A stretch of DNA of 64,000 bases from Chromera velia (taxonomy: Eukaryota > Sar > Chromeraceae). A program made the position numbers and the translations under genes. How positions within the stretch are numbered: position 1 is the stretch's first letter; each line of letters opens with the position of its first letter. Location of the stretch: positions 72,001-136,000 of the forward strand of contig JAHBMJ010005934.1 in assembly GCA_018398765.1 (NCBI GenBank). Reading direction: 5' to 3'. The notes under the pieces were generated by a model. That model worked only from the letters and a program-made list of their open reading frames with translations. It did no database searches and had not been told where the DNA came from. Positions 43,871 to 56,896 of the stretch are shown here, one piece after another.

Positions 43871-46800
43871 TCACTCTCAAGCTAGCTCGATCCGTGGCTG
43901 ATAGCATATATATAGCCGTTTCGGCGCGATGTGGTCACCGGTTTTGTGCCGCCTCTCTACGACCTTGCCGTTGTCTTTAAGTCGGCATCGCGTTGTGCAT
44001 GGTGCGCGGAATGCGCGCGCAGCCCGCGCCGGCCGCGAGATATTGCGCCATGCACCTACCGTCTACGCGTGTGGCACTTACAACATGCGTCTCCTAACTG
44101 AAGCCCTGTTGTCAAGCTGACAAGCTCAGTGTTCGTTGTATACCCACGTGGGCAACTGGCAGCGCAGTGCTATGGAGTGCTACATAGCTAGCCAGTCGGC
44201 CACCAGGCATTGCTTCTTTTGACGAAGCCGTAAAAGGGCTCGGACAGAAAGCAGGGCGAACAACACCTGTTGCATGCCCGTTCGTGCGTCCGCCCAAGCT
44301 AGCTCCCTTATTTCTTCCGTCTACACACGCGTAGACAACAAGTCAGTTGATTCCATCAGATGTCATTAGGGCAGCACTGCAGCGGTTTGCTTCGATATGA
44401 CCCCTTCTTCCTTCTTTGTGCGCCGACGCCGCTGAGTGTAGGTTAGACCTCCTTGACCGCGGCCGTCTCGAACAACAGTTGTTCCTTCGCGGCCTCCTCA
44501 GATCAAAGGTCAGTTGGTTCCCAGCATCGTTTTCAAACAACATCCATTCCCGTGTCTGATAGCTTGTTTGTAGTCTGGCCCATAGCCTGGATCAGTGGCC
44601 CGGACTTGATATACCACCGCGTAAACCCAACGCGGCCGGCCGTGTCGTTCTTATTCTATCCAGCTAGAAGTACTCGATTCCTACACACAAGGACCCATCT
44701 TGCCCTTCATGCATCGTCTTGCGTGCAGTGTGCGGGCTCTGTTGAAAGTCCGGACGGGACTTTTTCTGTATCGCCGGATGGTGTGGTCGTGTTCTGCGAG
44801 AATGAGGTCAGCCTCTATTTTAGCCTACCGATTCTCGTGTACGTCTACGCCAATCTCCTTCTCTTTCGCCGCTTGAGGTTCATCTGAATTTACGCATCAT
44901 GGACCGACAATATTCTACATATGTAGGATCCCTAAGCTCTCAGCCTGGTCTGGTCATCAGTCTGCTGAGACTAAGCTTTGAAATTCTCCTAACTCCATGC
45001 CTAGCTCCATGCACTTCCAAGTCTACGTCCGTATAGCTCCGTCACTTCTTTATGGTCTTCCAATGTCATTGTCATTGAGCTTCTAGCTGTCCTCCGAGTC
45101 GGCCAATCTTTTCATCAGATTCAGGCTCTTCTCTAATCGTTTCTCTCCCCGAGGTATCCTTGAGGTATATCTGAGGTATGCATTGAGCTGGCTTCATAAT
45201 GTCCCATTGTGCAGGCGCGTGACGGTCCTAACCGCAGGCGCTGGAGGAGCACTGCGCCCCGTCGACATTCCACACAAGACATCATGGTATATCAGCTCGG
45301 GTCCTGCCTCTCTGGTAGTGAAGTCGAGGGCTAGGGTATTTGACTATTTCAATTACGATTAAGATTTTATAGGTAAGATCATACAAAACATATAATAAAA
45401 ACATAGATTACATAAACATTTCAGGCTAAAGGAACGTGGTTCATCTTAAAAAGCTTAAATTCGGTGAAATTAAGTATGATTACGGGAAAAAGTAATCATA
45501 TACCCCCCTTTTTATGGTATGTCTCTTATAACTGATTATGGATTACGAGATTACGGCATCTTTTGAAAGACCACCAATATTTTTTTCCCTTGCATGCCAT
45601 CACCCATCTCCCAGAAAGCACAAGGCTTCCCACTGTAGCTCATACAAAAGACAATAAAAATTATTAATTCTCTTCTTCTGCAGTTTTTTGAGCGCCTATC
45701 AAGGATTCAGGCTAAGGATTTAGGGGCAAAGGGACGGGGGAAGACTGATGGAAGAGGCGTTGAGTTGACTACTCGGCCTCTCTCGGGAGGCCGCAGAGCA
45801 ATAGCAGCCGCCGCGAGCCTAGTTCTAATACAGTCCAAAATTTGCCTTAATAGTGTTGGTCTTGCTGTTAGTTTTTATTGGTTGTACCATGCAAAAGTCG
45901 TAGGAAAAGACTAGGGAAAAAGTCTGTTCATGGAGGAGGATGAGCTGCAAAAAGTCGAAGAAGCGTTCAAAAAGCTCCTCATGAAGGACTCTGATGTTGT
46001 CATGAATGTTGAGATTGAAGTCTAGTAATAACATTATCGTATCATGACGGTTTTCTTTTATTTTTTGAAGGAAGGTCCAGAGAGGGGGGCTGTTTACCCT
46101 ATTTTACTATATATTACGGATTATGAGTTTATGAGCCCTTTCTAGATATCACCTGGAGACAAAACTTTCATCGCAGATTGCAAGCGAACCAGTAAGGATT
46201 TTGATGAGATGTTGACTTTGTTTGAAGTAATTTAATGTAATAAGTCCTAAAAAAATGGTTTTTAGTGTAGGAGTGATGTTAAATACTAACATACCCTATG
46301 TGTAACCCCTAAAATTCATCTAGTAATATTTTAAGTCGATTACCCTAGAGTCAAGGGACTCAATCTTTTCAGAGCTTTGAGTCTATTTCTTTATCTCTGT
46401 AGTGCCTGGCCCAAGGTACATAATGCGGGTCTTCATGTTCAGACAGCCGGAAGGAGAGTATGAGCTTCAAGTTGGGTTACCGTAGCTAGGCAGAGCAAGC
46501 GTGATCAAACGCGTTAGGCATATCTGTCATTCTGCAGCTGAACCGGGCATTGCATCTTCTGTGCAGCCGATGACTTGTCCGCTCAGAAGGCAGGCGTTCG
46601 GACCGGGCTGGACATTCTGAAAGTTTTGTAGAATACCGCAGGTCGGCTTTTTTTTTTTCTCCGAATCGGACTGCAATCTCAAAGGCTTCACACAAAAGAT
46701 TACGCCAACGGTTGCTAGACTGGCTAGACGTTCTTGTGGGTTATTAACGCCGTTATCTAAGTCAACCGCTTACATCTAGCTTTGGCTTAGCCTAGGCAGA

Positions 46801-47303
46801 TAAATCTTACCAGCTCATTTCCCATTCACTGACCACCTGAACCGCTTAGCACCATAGCGCTTGAGACGTTAGAATCTTTTGGTATGACTGTCGCGTACAA
46901 ACCTTCTGTTCACTTCAGAGCCCAAGTGAACAGGCTGTTTCAGCACCAGTTCAGGCCCCACAAAAGTAGCTACCTCTACCTTACTGCCTCGATCTACCTT
47001 GCTGCCTCTGGATCACAAGCAAAACCCATTCAGTGACGTGCCCCCATCGATCTTGCGACACTCTCTTAAAGGAAAGGTCAGATAAGCGTTGGAGAGATGA
47101 CGTCGTATTGCTGTCCTTCAAGTCTGTCACGATGGCTTCCACCCATCGTCAAGCGACAGAGTCTTGGCGTGAAAAGGTAAGGTCAACGATCAATGCCAGT
47201 AATCATGCCAAATGAAAAGAAGCACAGAAGGGACAGAAACAGAGTCTAATGTACAAATGGACACGCAGGTAGACACAGAGTTCGAGGAGAGGCGTATCCT
47301 GAG
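43871..47303. other. Gene-poor region upstream of the eleven-exon gene
   Basis: Positions 43871-44900 are GC-balanced. An open plus-strand frame at 44453-44887 has a C-x2-C and a hydrophobic end (LYFSLPILVYVYANLLLF), but no family and no support from splice sites. Positions 45300-46400 are AT-rich. No gene could be supported. Confidence 0.5.
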
Positions 47304-47325
47304 ACAGACAGACAGACAGACAGAC

Positions 47326-47359
<34 letters not shown>

Positions 47360-47592
47360 GAAGGAAGGAAGGAAGGAAGGAAGGGAGGGAGGGAGGGAGG
47401 AAGGAAGGAAGGAAGAAAGGAAGAAAGGAAGGAAGAAAGGAAGGAAGGAAGGGAGGGAGGGAGGGAGGGAGGGAGGAAGGAAGGTCCTGGAAAGAAGGAA
47501 GAAAGGAAGGAAGGAAGGAAGAAAGGAAGGAAAAGAGAGAAGAGAAGAAAAAAGAAGAGAAGAAAAGAAAAGAAAAAAAGAAAGAAAAAGGG
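47304..47592. repeat. Long purine microsatellite, GACA then GAAA, GGAA and GGGA arrays
   Basis: A continuous purine tract on the plus strand starts with CAGA repeats at 47304 and passes through AAAG, GGAA, GGGA, AGGAA and AAAAG arrays. The 170-residue frames across it (poly Lys/Glu/Gly/Arg on one strand, poly Leu/Phe/Ser/Pro on the other) are artefacts of the repeat. Confidence 0.95.
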
Positions 47593-50261
47593 CCAAATCA
47601 AACACTTAACTGCAAAAGAGGAATTCAAAGAGAGATACACAAAGAAATAGGTCATGTAAAACACCCAAAAGCAAGTCGTAGAGCAGTTGATACAGCGAAG
47701 CGAAGAGGTAGACATAGCTAGACGTCAGTCCGAGGGCCTTGAACAGTGCAGAAGGGTGTGAGATACATTAATAGTTAAAGTAAATGTGTCAATGGCGGTC
47801 AATGATTGAACTTGCAGTCTTCGCTTCTTTTTTGATCGATGCTGGAAACAAATTCACATCACTCCTTTGATCTGTGTAAAGAGCAAAGCAGAGGTCTAAG
47901 TCGCTTGGTGAGAAGCCTACAAGGAACGTTCTTCTCTCCATTTTAAGGTCAGCCACAGCCGAATTTCATCCTTCATAAACATAAGTATACTATACAGCTA
48001 GACACCCCCATTTTCATAATCACTGGGGCACTGGTAAGCAAACGGGGCATGTATCTTCGGATACGCTCTAGGTGCGAGCTAGAAGCTTTCACCGGAGAGT
48101 GCAGTGCATGCAGTGTGCCTTCCTCATGTACCCTTTTGTGCAGGCAGAATATACTCCGTATAATAAGAATAAAAGATACACACATATTTGGTGAAGAACT
48201 CAGCTGTATTATGAACTCACATATACTGCTTTCTGTGCTGTCTGCTTCCGCATGTTCACCGTGTGCCTTTAACATCCCACCCTTTGAACTTTTGCGGGCG
48301 AGATCTCCAACGACCGTGAGAGGGCTAGCGAGTCTCTCAGAAAGGAGATGGTAGGCGCCGATCCGGGAAGGGTTGCTCAATGGAGCTTTGGCTGATTCGA
48401 TTTCAAGGACATGCATGCGAATTAATTTGATGGAACAAGCGAGATCGGAGGGCTAGGATTTCCTTGGAGATGGTTGAGTGACCACAGGTAAGACACAGAA
48501 GAGTGAGCAGATAGTTAGTTATCCATTTGCTATGAAGATAGACATGCATTGAAGGCATTTGATCTGCTAAGAATCGCAGAAGGGTAGATGAAGGAGATGT
48601 TAGTGATAGAAAGACTTTTGATAACATGTAGCCATTCTTGGTTTTATGCCAGGTGTGCAAATAGGGGGCTTACTTAGATTTTGTTTTTGCGTCGTCCTCA
48701 GGACTGTGTCATCAAGCTTTTTTCTTCTTCAGTTTGCGCATGCTATCGAGCACCCGCTAGCGACTCAATGAGACAGAGTTGTCTTTCAATTGCATCAGGC
48801 GATAGAGAGTCAACTTCTGACTCCATCTCGTTCAGCACTGCTCATACACACACACACGTATTCCAGATGGATTTCTTAGGTCTTCCAAACCGTTGTGAAG
48901 AGTCAGTATGGAAATGCAGACAAAATTAGTCATCACCCTCCTTCATGAATCTTCTTGACGCTCCGGCCCCTTCCTTATAGATTTGGTATATCACATGCTC
49001 CTCAGGCTGCAAGTGGAGCTTGCCCACGTCTTCTTTGTCCTCAACCTATGCAGCTTTACTGCCTACCTTCTTACTGCCTACCTGCTTACTTCCTCACTTG
49101 ATATGTGCCACTTCTGCCTTGACAGAAAATGCGAAACGCCTACACAACGCTCTGTCGTTGTAGAAATGCTGAGGACTGAGGTTTTATTCCAGGATCTCAC
49201 AAGAAAGTTTGTATTGGTTAGTCAACTTGAACGCGCTTGAACGATCTTCCTGTGGTACAACCTGCTCAACCAAGTTGGTGCTGTCACTAGCTCTTTATAC
49301 TGATTGTGCATACGCCTTATAATATGTTGAATTAATGCATGCATGCATGAAAAAACTCTCAATCATCATGCATGCTCGCACCGTAGATATTCACAATTCT
49401 CTTAATGTGGATGAGATGCTCTTGTTTTGTTTGCAGGGAGCCAAATTCTATTTCTCTTATTCCCCTATGCATGCATGATTGCAGTAGATACCTGTCACGT
49501 CGTCCACCCACCAACTCTTCTCAAATTCGCTGCGCGTCCCTCTCTCCAAACATGAGATAGAATATGCTTGGTAGCAAAACTGCCAAGTGACGCATGGTGA
49601 CGTATCATTCAAGTTCTGAGGAATGTGTAGCATTGCTTACAGGCAAGAGAAAGAACTCGGAGGCTATGTAGGAGAAGTGAAAGCAAGCAGGAGAGATCAG
49701 AAGAGGTCAACGACAGGCTTTCAGAGCAGGACTGGGAGTATACAGAAGCTCTAGACGCATAACCTCATAAAATTTTAATGTGTGCCCACAGCGATGATCC
49801 ACTAATAATCATATATAATGGACACTCAGAGATATAATTTCAACTAATGTGTCAAACAGACAAGAAAACAGATAGAAATATGTCTAGAAATATGTAAAAA
49901 ACACTTTTAAGGAGCATATATGTTTGTATATGTTATGTGTCTATATTATTTTTAATTTACAATTTAATTGAAGTTGATTTTAAAACTTTAATAGTTTAGC
50001 TTGAATTTTGTTTACCATAACTCTTTATATAACGTAGAATCTATTACGTATTTTTTGATAAATAGCTAGGATAAATAGAAATTGTTATAAGTAAAAAACT
50101 AGGTAAAAAAACAGAGTTAACTTGAACCGACAAGAACGGGCTAGCTAGGCTAGGGGCTAAGGCTGCTAACAGTATATAAACCAAAATTTTGGTCCAAAAA
50201 CAGTTATATGACCCTAGTTATGACATGCAGAACAGACGGGACGAATCGGAAGCTTTTGACA
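47593..50261. other. Gene-free region
   Basis: No exon with a recognisable domain was found on either strand. TGCATGCATGCATG lies at about 49337-49350 and ATGCATGCAT at about 49470. From 49780 to 50200 the sequence is strongly AT-rich. Confidence 0.5.
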
Positions 50262-50305
50262 GACTAGGCTAGATCCGCCCCTCATATATGGGGATGCGGC
50301 ATGCA
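50262..50305 (+). repeat. hAT-like terminal sequence, inverted copy of 26437-26480
   Basis: GGCTAGATCCGCCCCTCATA here is the reverse complement of the sequence next to LINE 1, with the same GGGATGCGGC/GCCGCGTCCC continuation. It lies 40 bp left of the direct-repeat element that follows. Confidence 0.5.
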
Positions 50306-50344
50306 TAACAAAAACCTCAATCAAGGTTATGACCTGCCTTCCTG

Positions 50345-52065
50345 CATGTCCTGGAACGCGGCCCACACGGCTATCCCGATGGACCCGGCATGTCCTACCT
50401 TGCACGGTCCGGGCCTTCTGCATTTATTCCATCTGCTGCATGCGCCCCAATAATTCAGGCTAAGCACAGTTCTCTATGTTGTTGTTCTTTTGACTGATCG
50501 ATGGAATCGGAATGTACTCCCTAGCTAACATACTTCACGTGAACGGATCTATCGAATCTGTGTGCTGAGTCTAGACTGCCTGATTGTAGGGTCTAGCTGG
50601 TACACTTCATGGTAGCGAGCCTAACTCTGATCCAGTGATCCCTTTGTGAAGTTGGCAGCCGTTTCCAGCTCTTGACTTTTTCCGGTATGAAGTCTCTTCG
50701 TGCTGAGCCGCGCTCATTGCTGCAGGCTCACCAAAAATTTCCCTGAGACTTAGGCAGACCGGTTGACGTGCCCAGTCTCCGTTTTGCCCTAGAGGCATCT
50801 CATTTGAGAAAAGACTCTTCTTTGCTTCTTTGTCGTCATCAGTTACTGGAGACTGTATCTTTCTCTCTTTCAACGCTAGCCACTCTTTTGAAAATGTCCT
50901 TCTTTGAAGAAGTGAAGTCGACTGTCGACGCCTTACAGCAGGCGTGTTCTCTTCCCTCCAGAGCCTCCATGGACGACATGGAGAACCACTTCACTGACTT
51001 GGCCATCAAGGCCCGGAACTGTTTGTCTCTTTTGTTTGGCTCCTGTCTCGTTTCCAAGGAGAAGGCAGCCCTTTTTTGGAGAGGTGGGAAACGCAACCGT
51101 GGCAAAAATTGCCGCGGAAAGAAACGTATCAAGTCGGAGCAGCAAGCATCCGACACCCTGCCTACTGAGTCTCCTGCAGCCCCGCTTCCCCATTTCTCTT
51201 CACCACCTCTGTTGCCATCTCCATCTCCACAAAAACATCAGCCTCCCCCTCCTGCTCAGACTGCTCTTCCGCTGATGAAGGCAGCAGCCTCCAACATCTC
51301 TGCTTCCTCCAGACCTGTGACATCCGATCCGCGGGATGCAAACCCCAATCGCACTGTCCGGCAGCACATGCCAGTCACCCTTTCAATCCAAGTCCAAAGA
51401 GGAGAGGCGACAAGAAAAGAAGGAGCGTCGTGCAACCTGTGTGGCTACACGGACTGAAAGGGAGAACACATCCGGTCCTGTGCATGCTCTCACTGCTGCT
51501 TCCCCACAGCCAGCCATTTTGTTCTCTTCTCTTAGACTACCCTACCTTTACGCTGAGCGCTATATGGTACCTCAAAAGCGAGGACCTTGCTACCGATATG
51601 GAAGGGCGGAGTTGGTGACCGGTCCCCAATCTTACCTAAAGCATATCTGATGATTCACCAGCACTAGGAATTGCGGAGGATGACACTGGCTCTACAATGA
51701 AGCAGCCTGCCAACCAAACCAGAAAATTGCTTCCGAGCACATTTATCCGGTTTTCTCATCAGTGAGACCACCAGAGTGAGGAGAACGTCTCCTTCTTGGT
51801 CTCCTTCCTCTGCACTGCCAGGTGTCTGCACATCCTACCAGCCTTGGGTCGCTTTGTGAGAGGAAGCAAAAGAAAAAAAAGAAAATGAAATAAAAGATGA
51901 AGAGGAATCTGTGTTGTGTCCCGTCCTGGAACGCGGCCCATACGGCTATCCCGATGGACCCGGCATGCCCTATCTTATGCGGTGCGGGCCTTCTACATTT
52001 ATTCCAGCTGCTGCATACGTCTCAATAATTTAAGCTGAGCACAGTTCTCTATATTGTTCAAAGGT
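50345..52065 (+). mobile_element. LTR-like element fossil with about 140-bp direct end repeats
   Basis: Direct repeats at about 50345-50485 and 51922-52065 (start TCCTGGAACGCGGCCCA, end AGCACAGTTCTCTAT) flank about 1.4 kb. The interior holds one small protein-coding part (about 50893-51457) whose start resembles the one in the LTR element at 53.1-55.9 kb. No reverse transcriptase is visible. The end repeats differ at about one base in ten by eye, so it looks old. It is best described as a short, non-autonomous LTR-type relic; exact ends and target duplication were not found. Confidence 0.5.
50480..50620 (+). repeat. Dispersed repeat, copy at 56757-56896
   Basis: GACTGATCGATGGAATCGGA and ACTGCCTGATTGTAGGGTCT are shared in the same orientation and order with 56757-56896; the second copy has a small insertion. 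In this copy the repeat lies just inside the left end repeat of the LTR-like relic. Confidence 0.85.
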
Positions 52066-53142
52066 GTTTAATCACGAAATATATTTATTCACTAGTTACT
52101 CATTTCAAAAGTAATATAATCAGAAAAATATTCAGGAATATATTCCTAGATTAATTAAGGGAGGCTCCGCCCCCCGGGCTACATCTTTTGATTTCTTTTT
52201 TTTAAACACAGTTTATGACTATAAAAAATTGGTTTTGAAAAAGATAAACAATGGCTATCTAGCTGTTAGGCACTGTTAATAGGCAGTAGTATTACTATAC
52301 TAGGTAATACTAGACTGTATTACAGTGTTACTAGAATTTTATAAAATCTTACAATTTATAAACTTATTAAACTAGCAAGTAACATATCATATGAATATGC
52401 GGTTAAAAGTTCATACACGTTCTTATTACATGAACATGCACATACTACACCAAAACATACATGCACACTGCATATACTGTATAGTAAAAAGAGGCCTTAC
52501 TGTATGCACTACGTAAGATGCACTCTTTTTCACTTTCAGTATTCGAACGTAAAACACCAAAACACCATAAACACTGTCAAGCAAAAAATCATCTGGGTAC
52601 AAACAAGCAGAAAGATGTATACAAAAACATAAATGTAGACATCAATCATGCAAATGCGCATACAAATAAGAGAAACATGCACACATCAACGTCAATTAAT
52701 ACTCGTTAAGTTGTTGCCCCCCTTTTTAAATTTCATCTTTTGGCCAGGGGGCGGCCCTTCGCTTTTGTACCTCCAGACTGAGTCTGCACTGGAGCACTAG
52801 GGCCCGATCTAATTGGTGCGGGCTTTCGGGGCCGTGCTACTTCTCATTGTACCACCTTCCACCACATAACTTCACGCATGCTGATGTACGAATCTCGGTT
52901 ATCACAGTCTTGGTATGTTGCCATGTTTTTTCCATTCACTGTTTCTTCCATCCATCTAATCTGAAGGATTCCCCCTGCTTCCTGACTTCCTTCTTCAGCG
53001 TCTTTGATTGGAAGCTTGGTTTACGGTGCGACCTACGCCTTCAACTTTCCTGACTGATCAATTCCTGTCAGTGAGCTTGATTTGTATTGAATCTCAATCA
53101 CATCACCGACTCAAAAGTGTTTGGAGGTAGAAATTCAGCTAG
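52066..53142. other. AT-rich spacer between two repeat elements
   Basis: AT-rich sequence with short tandem words (TACTAG/GTAATAC around 52285-52340) and a GGGAGGCTCCGCCCCCCGGG palindrome-like block near 52160. No gene is seen. Its right edge is the target-site copy GCTAG at 53138-53142. Confidence 0.5.
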
Positions 53143-55929
53143 TGTGACGTGTGTGCTGGTTGTGGCGCGAACATGAGCGAGCGCCCCGCCTCTTTGCATA
53201 GACGGTGATTGAGCTGGCCCACGTATACGTCTTTCTAGGGCCGTGATTGAAGTGAGCACGCGCGTCGTTGCATGGCTTTTAGCCACATGAACCAACAGTC
53301 GCGTTTCTGTTGTATGAGAAAGTAGAATCAGACTGACAGGCACAGAGTGACCGAGGGAATAGCAATGAATGTCTAGCTCAACAAACCTTCCTGTCTGAAT
53401 CCGTGAATCGACTAGTAGACACGTTACAGTTGGCAGCAGAGTTTGTTCCAACCAGGAATACAGGGGAAGCAAGAGGAAGGGCTGCGTTCGTCGATTGAGT
53501 TTTCGGTCGAAAGAACCTTGACGCGCAGAGTTGTGGAGCTGAGGCACTGTTGCGCTCTGTGTATTTGCTCACACTTGTCAACGCTTGTCAGGAAGCTAAC
53601 TAAGTAGAGAACCCCATTGAAAGCAACTGTCATGAGTCTTCAGAATGGAAACGTTTGTTGAGAGGTTGGAGGAGTTGTTTGCGTTGAGCAACAAGATTGA
53701 CCGTCTACGAGAAGTTCCTCTCAGCCAAGTTCACGAGAACCTCGGCAGTGTGGCAGATGACGTGTGTCGAATTGCATTGGCTCTTTTTGGCGGCACATCC
53801 AGGAATCAGGATGATACTATCAGACAGCCGGGATCAGACGCACTCTCACCTGCAGGAAACAAGAAAAAGAAATGCAGGAGGGGGCGCCAACTCTCGCACG
53901 CTGCGTGGGTTCGAAGAGAGAAGAAGAAGAAAGTGAGTGTTTTGGTTAGGGAGGATCTTACTACGGTTTCCAACACCGGCATGAAGCTGGAAGCGAGTGC
54001 GACGGGTGTGAATCATTTCACTTAGATGAGGAAGCCGGGCAAGCCAACTGAACCGTCCAAGCTCTTTACGCTTGCAAGGGAGGCTCGGGCCGATGAAGAG
54101 CTCAGTGAAACGACTCGCATCCGACGGAAGAAGTGGCGGTATGCATTTGCCAACATTGTGGGGTGACCCNNNNNNNNNNNNNNNNNNNNNNNNNNNNNNN
54201 NNNNNNNNNNNNNNNNNNNNNNNNNNNNNNNNNNNNNNNNNNNNNNNNNNNNNNNNNNNNNNNNNNNNNNNNNNNNNNNNNNNNNNNNNNNNNNNNNNNN
54301 NNNNNNNNNNNNNNNNNNNNNNNNNNNNNNNNNNNNNNNNNNNNNNNNNNNNNNNNNNNNNNNNNNNNNNNNNNNNNNNNNNNNNNNNNNNNNNNNNNNN
54401 NNNNNNNNNNNNNNNNNNNNNNNNNNNNNNNNNNNNNNNNNNNNNNNNNNNNNNNNNNNNNNNCCACTGTGGCAGAGGAGGGGAGAGTGTTGCTGATGGG
54501 TCCAGTAGAAAGAAAGGCGTACAAGAAGGAGTGTCGTCTCCATAGTCATCTGACGGGAGATGCCGCAGCGATACTTTCCCAGTGGAAGTGGGACCATCCA
54601 GGCAGACCACCGCCCGATCCCAGAGAGAAAAAGAAGCAGTCGAGACAAGAAGTAAAAAGGGTAGAAGCAACGGCCATCAGAGAAAGGGAGACAGGTGAGC
54701 GGAGACGGTGGATGGACGGAGACAAGGGGATTAGCATAGGAGTTCACAAGAAACGTAAAATTCCCACAGACCCAGTCGAGTTCTGGACACTGATTTTCAA
54801 GCGACTGCAAGAGTTGGAGAGAGATCCGTCTCTAGGCCAATGGAGATGAAGTTCGATGAAGTTGAGACTGATGAAGCAGTGAGAGTGGGGGAAGGGAGAT
54901 GCGGTAAGATGTGATTTGTTGTTGACTGGCTCTGCGACCCCGTCGCGACCGTCGCAGTCCTGAATCGTGAACACAGGTTGATTGAGTTGATTGAACCGTA
55001 AAGTGCATACATGGTACATCACTGGGCGCATCACTTTGCGATGTGGGGTTGTGGTGTCTATCGGAAATGGAACACTACAGCATGGAGAGGATGAAGGGAG
55101 ATGTGGTTGAGATGCCGGCGATGTGAGAATATGGACTGGCTGTATGACTTTGTCGCGGGGGCGTGAAGCTTGGCGTACGACATTGTTGCAAGCCGATGAG
55201 AATGGAGGAGAATAAGGATTGCTGCAGCTTGGGGTTGTAAGAATATGTTTGCTTTGCGTGCGAACGGAAAGAAACAGAATCTGATTCGTAAAGATGCGTC
55301 TGCTTATGTGTGGTTACAGCCGTTAATGTGAAAACGTCTATCTCTCTCTCCGTCTATTAGTGCGAGGGAATTTTTTTTACATTTATGCAGAGATCGTGTG
55401 ATCGAAAGAATGCTAATCGATGTGAAGATTCTTCATTTTACATCTCGCGGACTATTTGTTTGGATGGGAGTAAGAAGGAGTAGAAGTGATTTGAGGGTTG
55501 AAGTAGAATAGAATTGAATGGAAAGAAAAGAGATGTCTAAAGCTGTTAACTTTTAGAAAGAAGTGTGAGGTCCCTTGGATCGAGTCACACGATCAAACGA
55601 TCAATGAGACAACGTTTTGATCGGATCGATCGAGGACGATCGATTTGAGGGGAGGGCATATGTGACGTATGTGTCATGCTCGCGCCCCGCCTCTTTGCAT
55701 AGATGGTAATTGAGCTGGCCCGCATGTGCGTCTTTCTGGGGCCGTGATTGAAGTGAGCACGTGCGTCGTTGCATGGCTTTTAGCCACATGAATCAACAGT
55801 CGCGTTTCTGTTGTATGAGAGAGTAGAATCAGACTGACAGGCACAGAGTGACCGAAGGAATAGCAACAAACGTCTAGCTTAACAGACCTTCCTGTCTGAA
55901 TCCGTGAATCGACTAGTAGACACGTTACA
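53143..55929 (+). mobile_element. LTR retrotransposon fossil, non-autonomous, with 5-bp target duplication
   Basis: LTRs lie at 53143-53428 and 55661-55929. Both begin TGTGACGT and end ACACGTTACA. GCTAG flanks both sides (53138-53142 and 55930-55934). Right after the left LTR comes TTGGCAGCAGAG, which resembles a tRNA primer-binding site, and a purine tract (GAGGGGAGGGCA) precedes the right LTR. The interior carries small gag-like coding parts (about 53645-54025 and after the gap to 54849) and no visible polymerase. Structurally it looks whole but is too short to be autonomous. The LTRs differ by about 7 percent by eye, so it is not recent. The family is LTR-type, possibly copia-like from the primer site. 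Confidence 0.75.
54170..54463. other. Assembly gap (294 N)
   Basis: A run of N lies inside the LTR element interior. A second single N is at about 58547 within a poly-G run. Confidence 0.99.
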
Positions 55930-56277
55930 GCTAGTGACAAGCCACTTAACAAGAAGATCATTTAAGTACATCTTCACTGAAGAAGGAAATAGAACCTCAC
56001 CCTTCATGGTGGTGGAGACAACGTGAGGAAGCAGAGTGGCGTTATCTCCCATCTTTGCAATAATTTTTTTTTTAAGCTCATTCTGATGCTGGGTAGGGAT
56101 TGCTTTTTTGATTTCTTCTGTCTTCTTTTTGCAGCTTCGAAGGTGAGTCCAAAGATTGGACGTCTCTCTGCTGCTTTTGGCTGTCGTCCCGCAGCAATTG
56201 CATGTATACGATTCTACAGGTTTGCCGAGCGGTGGCTGAACTGCTTTAAAGAAGTCTCGTACGTCCACTTGACTCAT
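55930..56277 (-). CDS. BED-type zinc-finger protein fragment or short protein
   Basis: ATG at 56277 opens MSQVDVRDFFKAVQPPLG, then YTCNCCGT...NLWTHLRSCKKK, matching a BED finger (C-x2-C, then W/L-x-x-H-x3-C), then a Lys-rich helix. BED fingers are the usual DNA-binding start of hAT transposases and some host regulators. The frame reaches the target duplication of the LTR element at 55930, so that insertion hit the 3' end of this frame. No transposase core is seen, so this may be a solitary BED exon or a domesticated remnant. Confidence 0.5.
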
Positions 56278-56756
56278 TTTTAAACTATAGAGTTAATTGT
56301 CTGAACATGTCAGGCCTCAGTCATCTCAGACTAGTATCATGGCTTGCTGTGACTTTAAGTTTGCATCTTACCTTGTGTTTAAAACTCATGTATGAAGACC
56401 CAATTTTTGATGTAACATGTACAATTGGCTATTCGGCTCCGAATGTATGCACTGATGGCCGCGGCCGCTAGTAGGAGCGGTGGGCCGCGCCGGCACGTGC
56501 ATAGCTGGCCCAGGCTGCATGGGCTGGGCCATGCATGCAGTGCACTGGATATGCATAAGCCTCTAAACTACTCCCAAAACATTTGTTTTTATAACATAAA
56601 AAAAAAACCATGCACCATTAGAATGACCAAAGGTATTAAAGACTAGTAAGAATCGGACTTTGGCTAATTAATCACTTTATTCAATCGTATTCAATCACTT
56701 CATAGGATAATTAAATATTATAAAATATATTCAAATCACAAGTGACTTAATACCTT

Positions 56757-56896
56757 TCATGTTGTTATTCTCCTGACTGATCGATGGAATCGGAATGTAC
56801 TCCCTAGCTGACATAATCGCTGACATACTTCACGTGAGCGGATCTGTGTGCTGAGTCTAAACTGCCTGATTGTAGGGTCTAGCCGGTACACTTCAG
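56757..56896 (+). repeat. Dispersed repeat, second copy of 50480-50620
   Basis: Same orientation as the copy at 50480-50620. It is not accompanied by the neighbouring direct end repeat, so it is an independent piece. The remainder of 56278-57510 is AT-rich, with a GC-rich TGCATGCA-containing block at 56458-56560, and no gene is seen. Confidence 0.8.

Noticed and set aside
47212-47721. 170-residue frames on both strands
   Set aside because: They are produced entirely by GGAA/GAAA/GGGA simple repeats and have no non-repetitive coding core.
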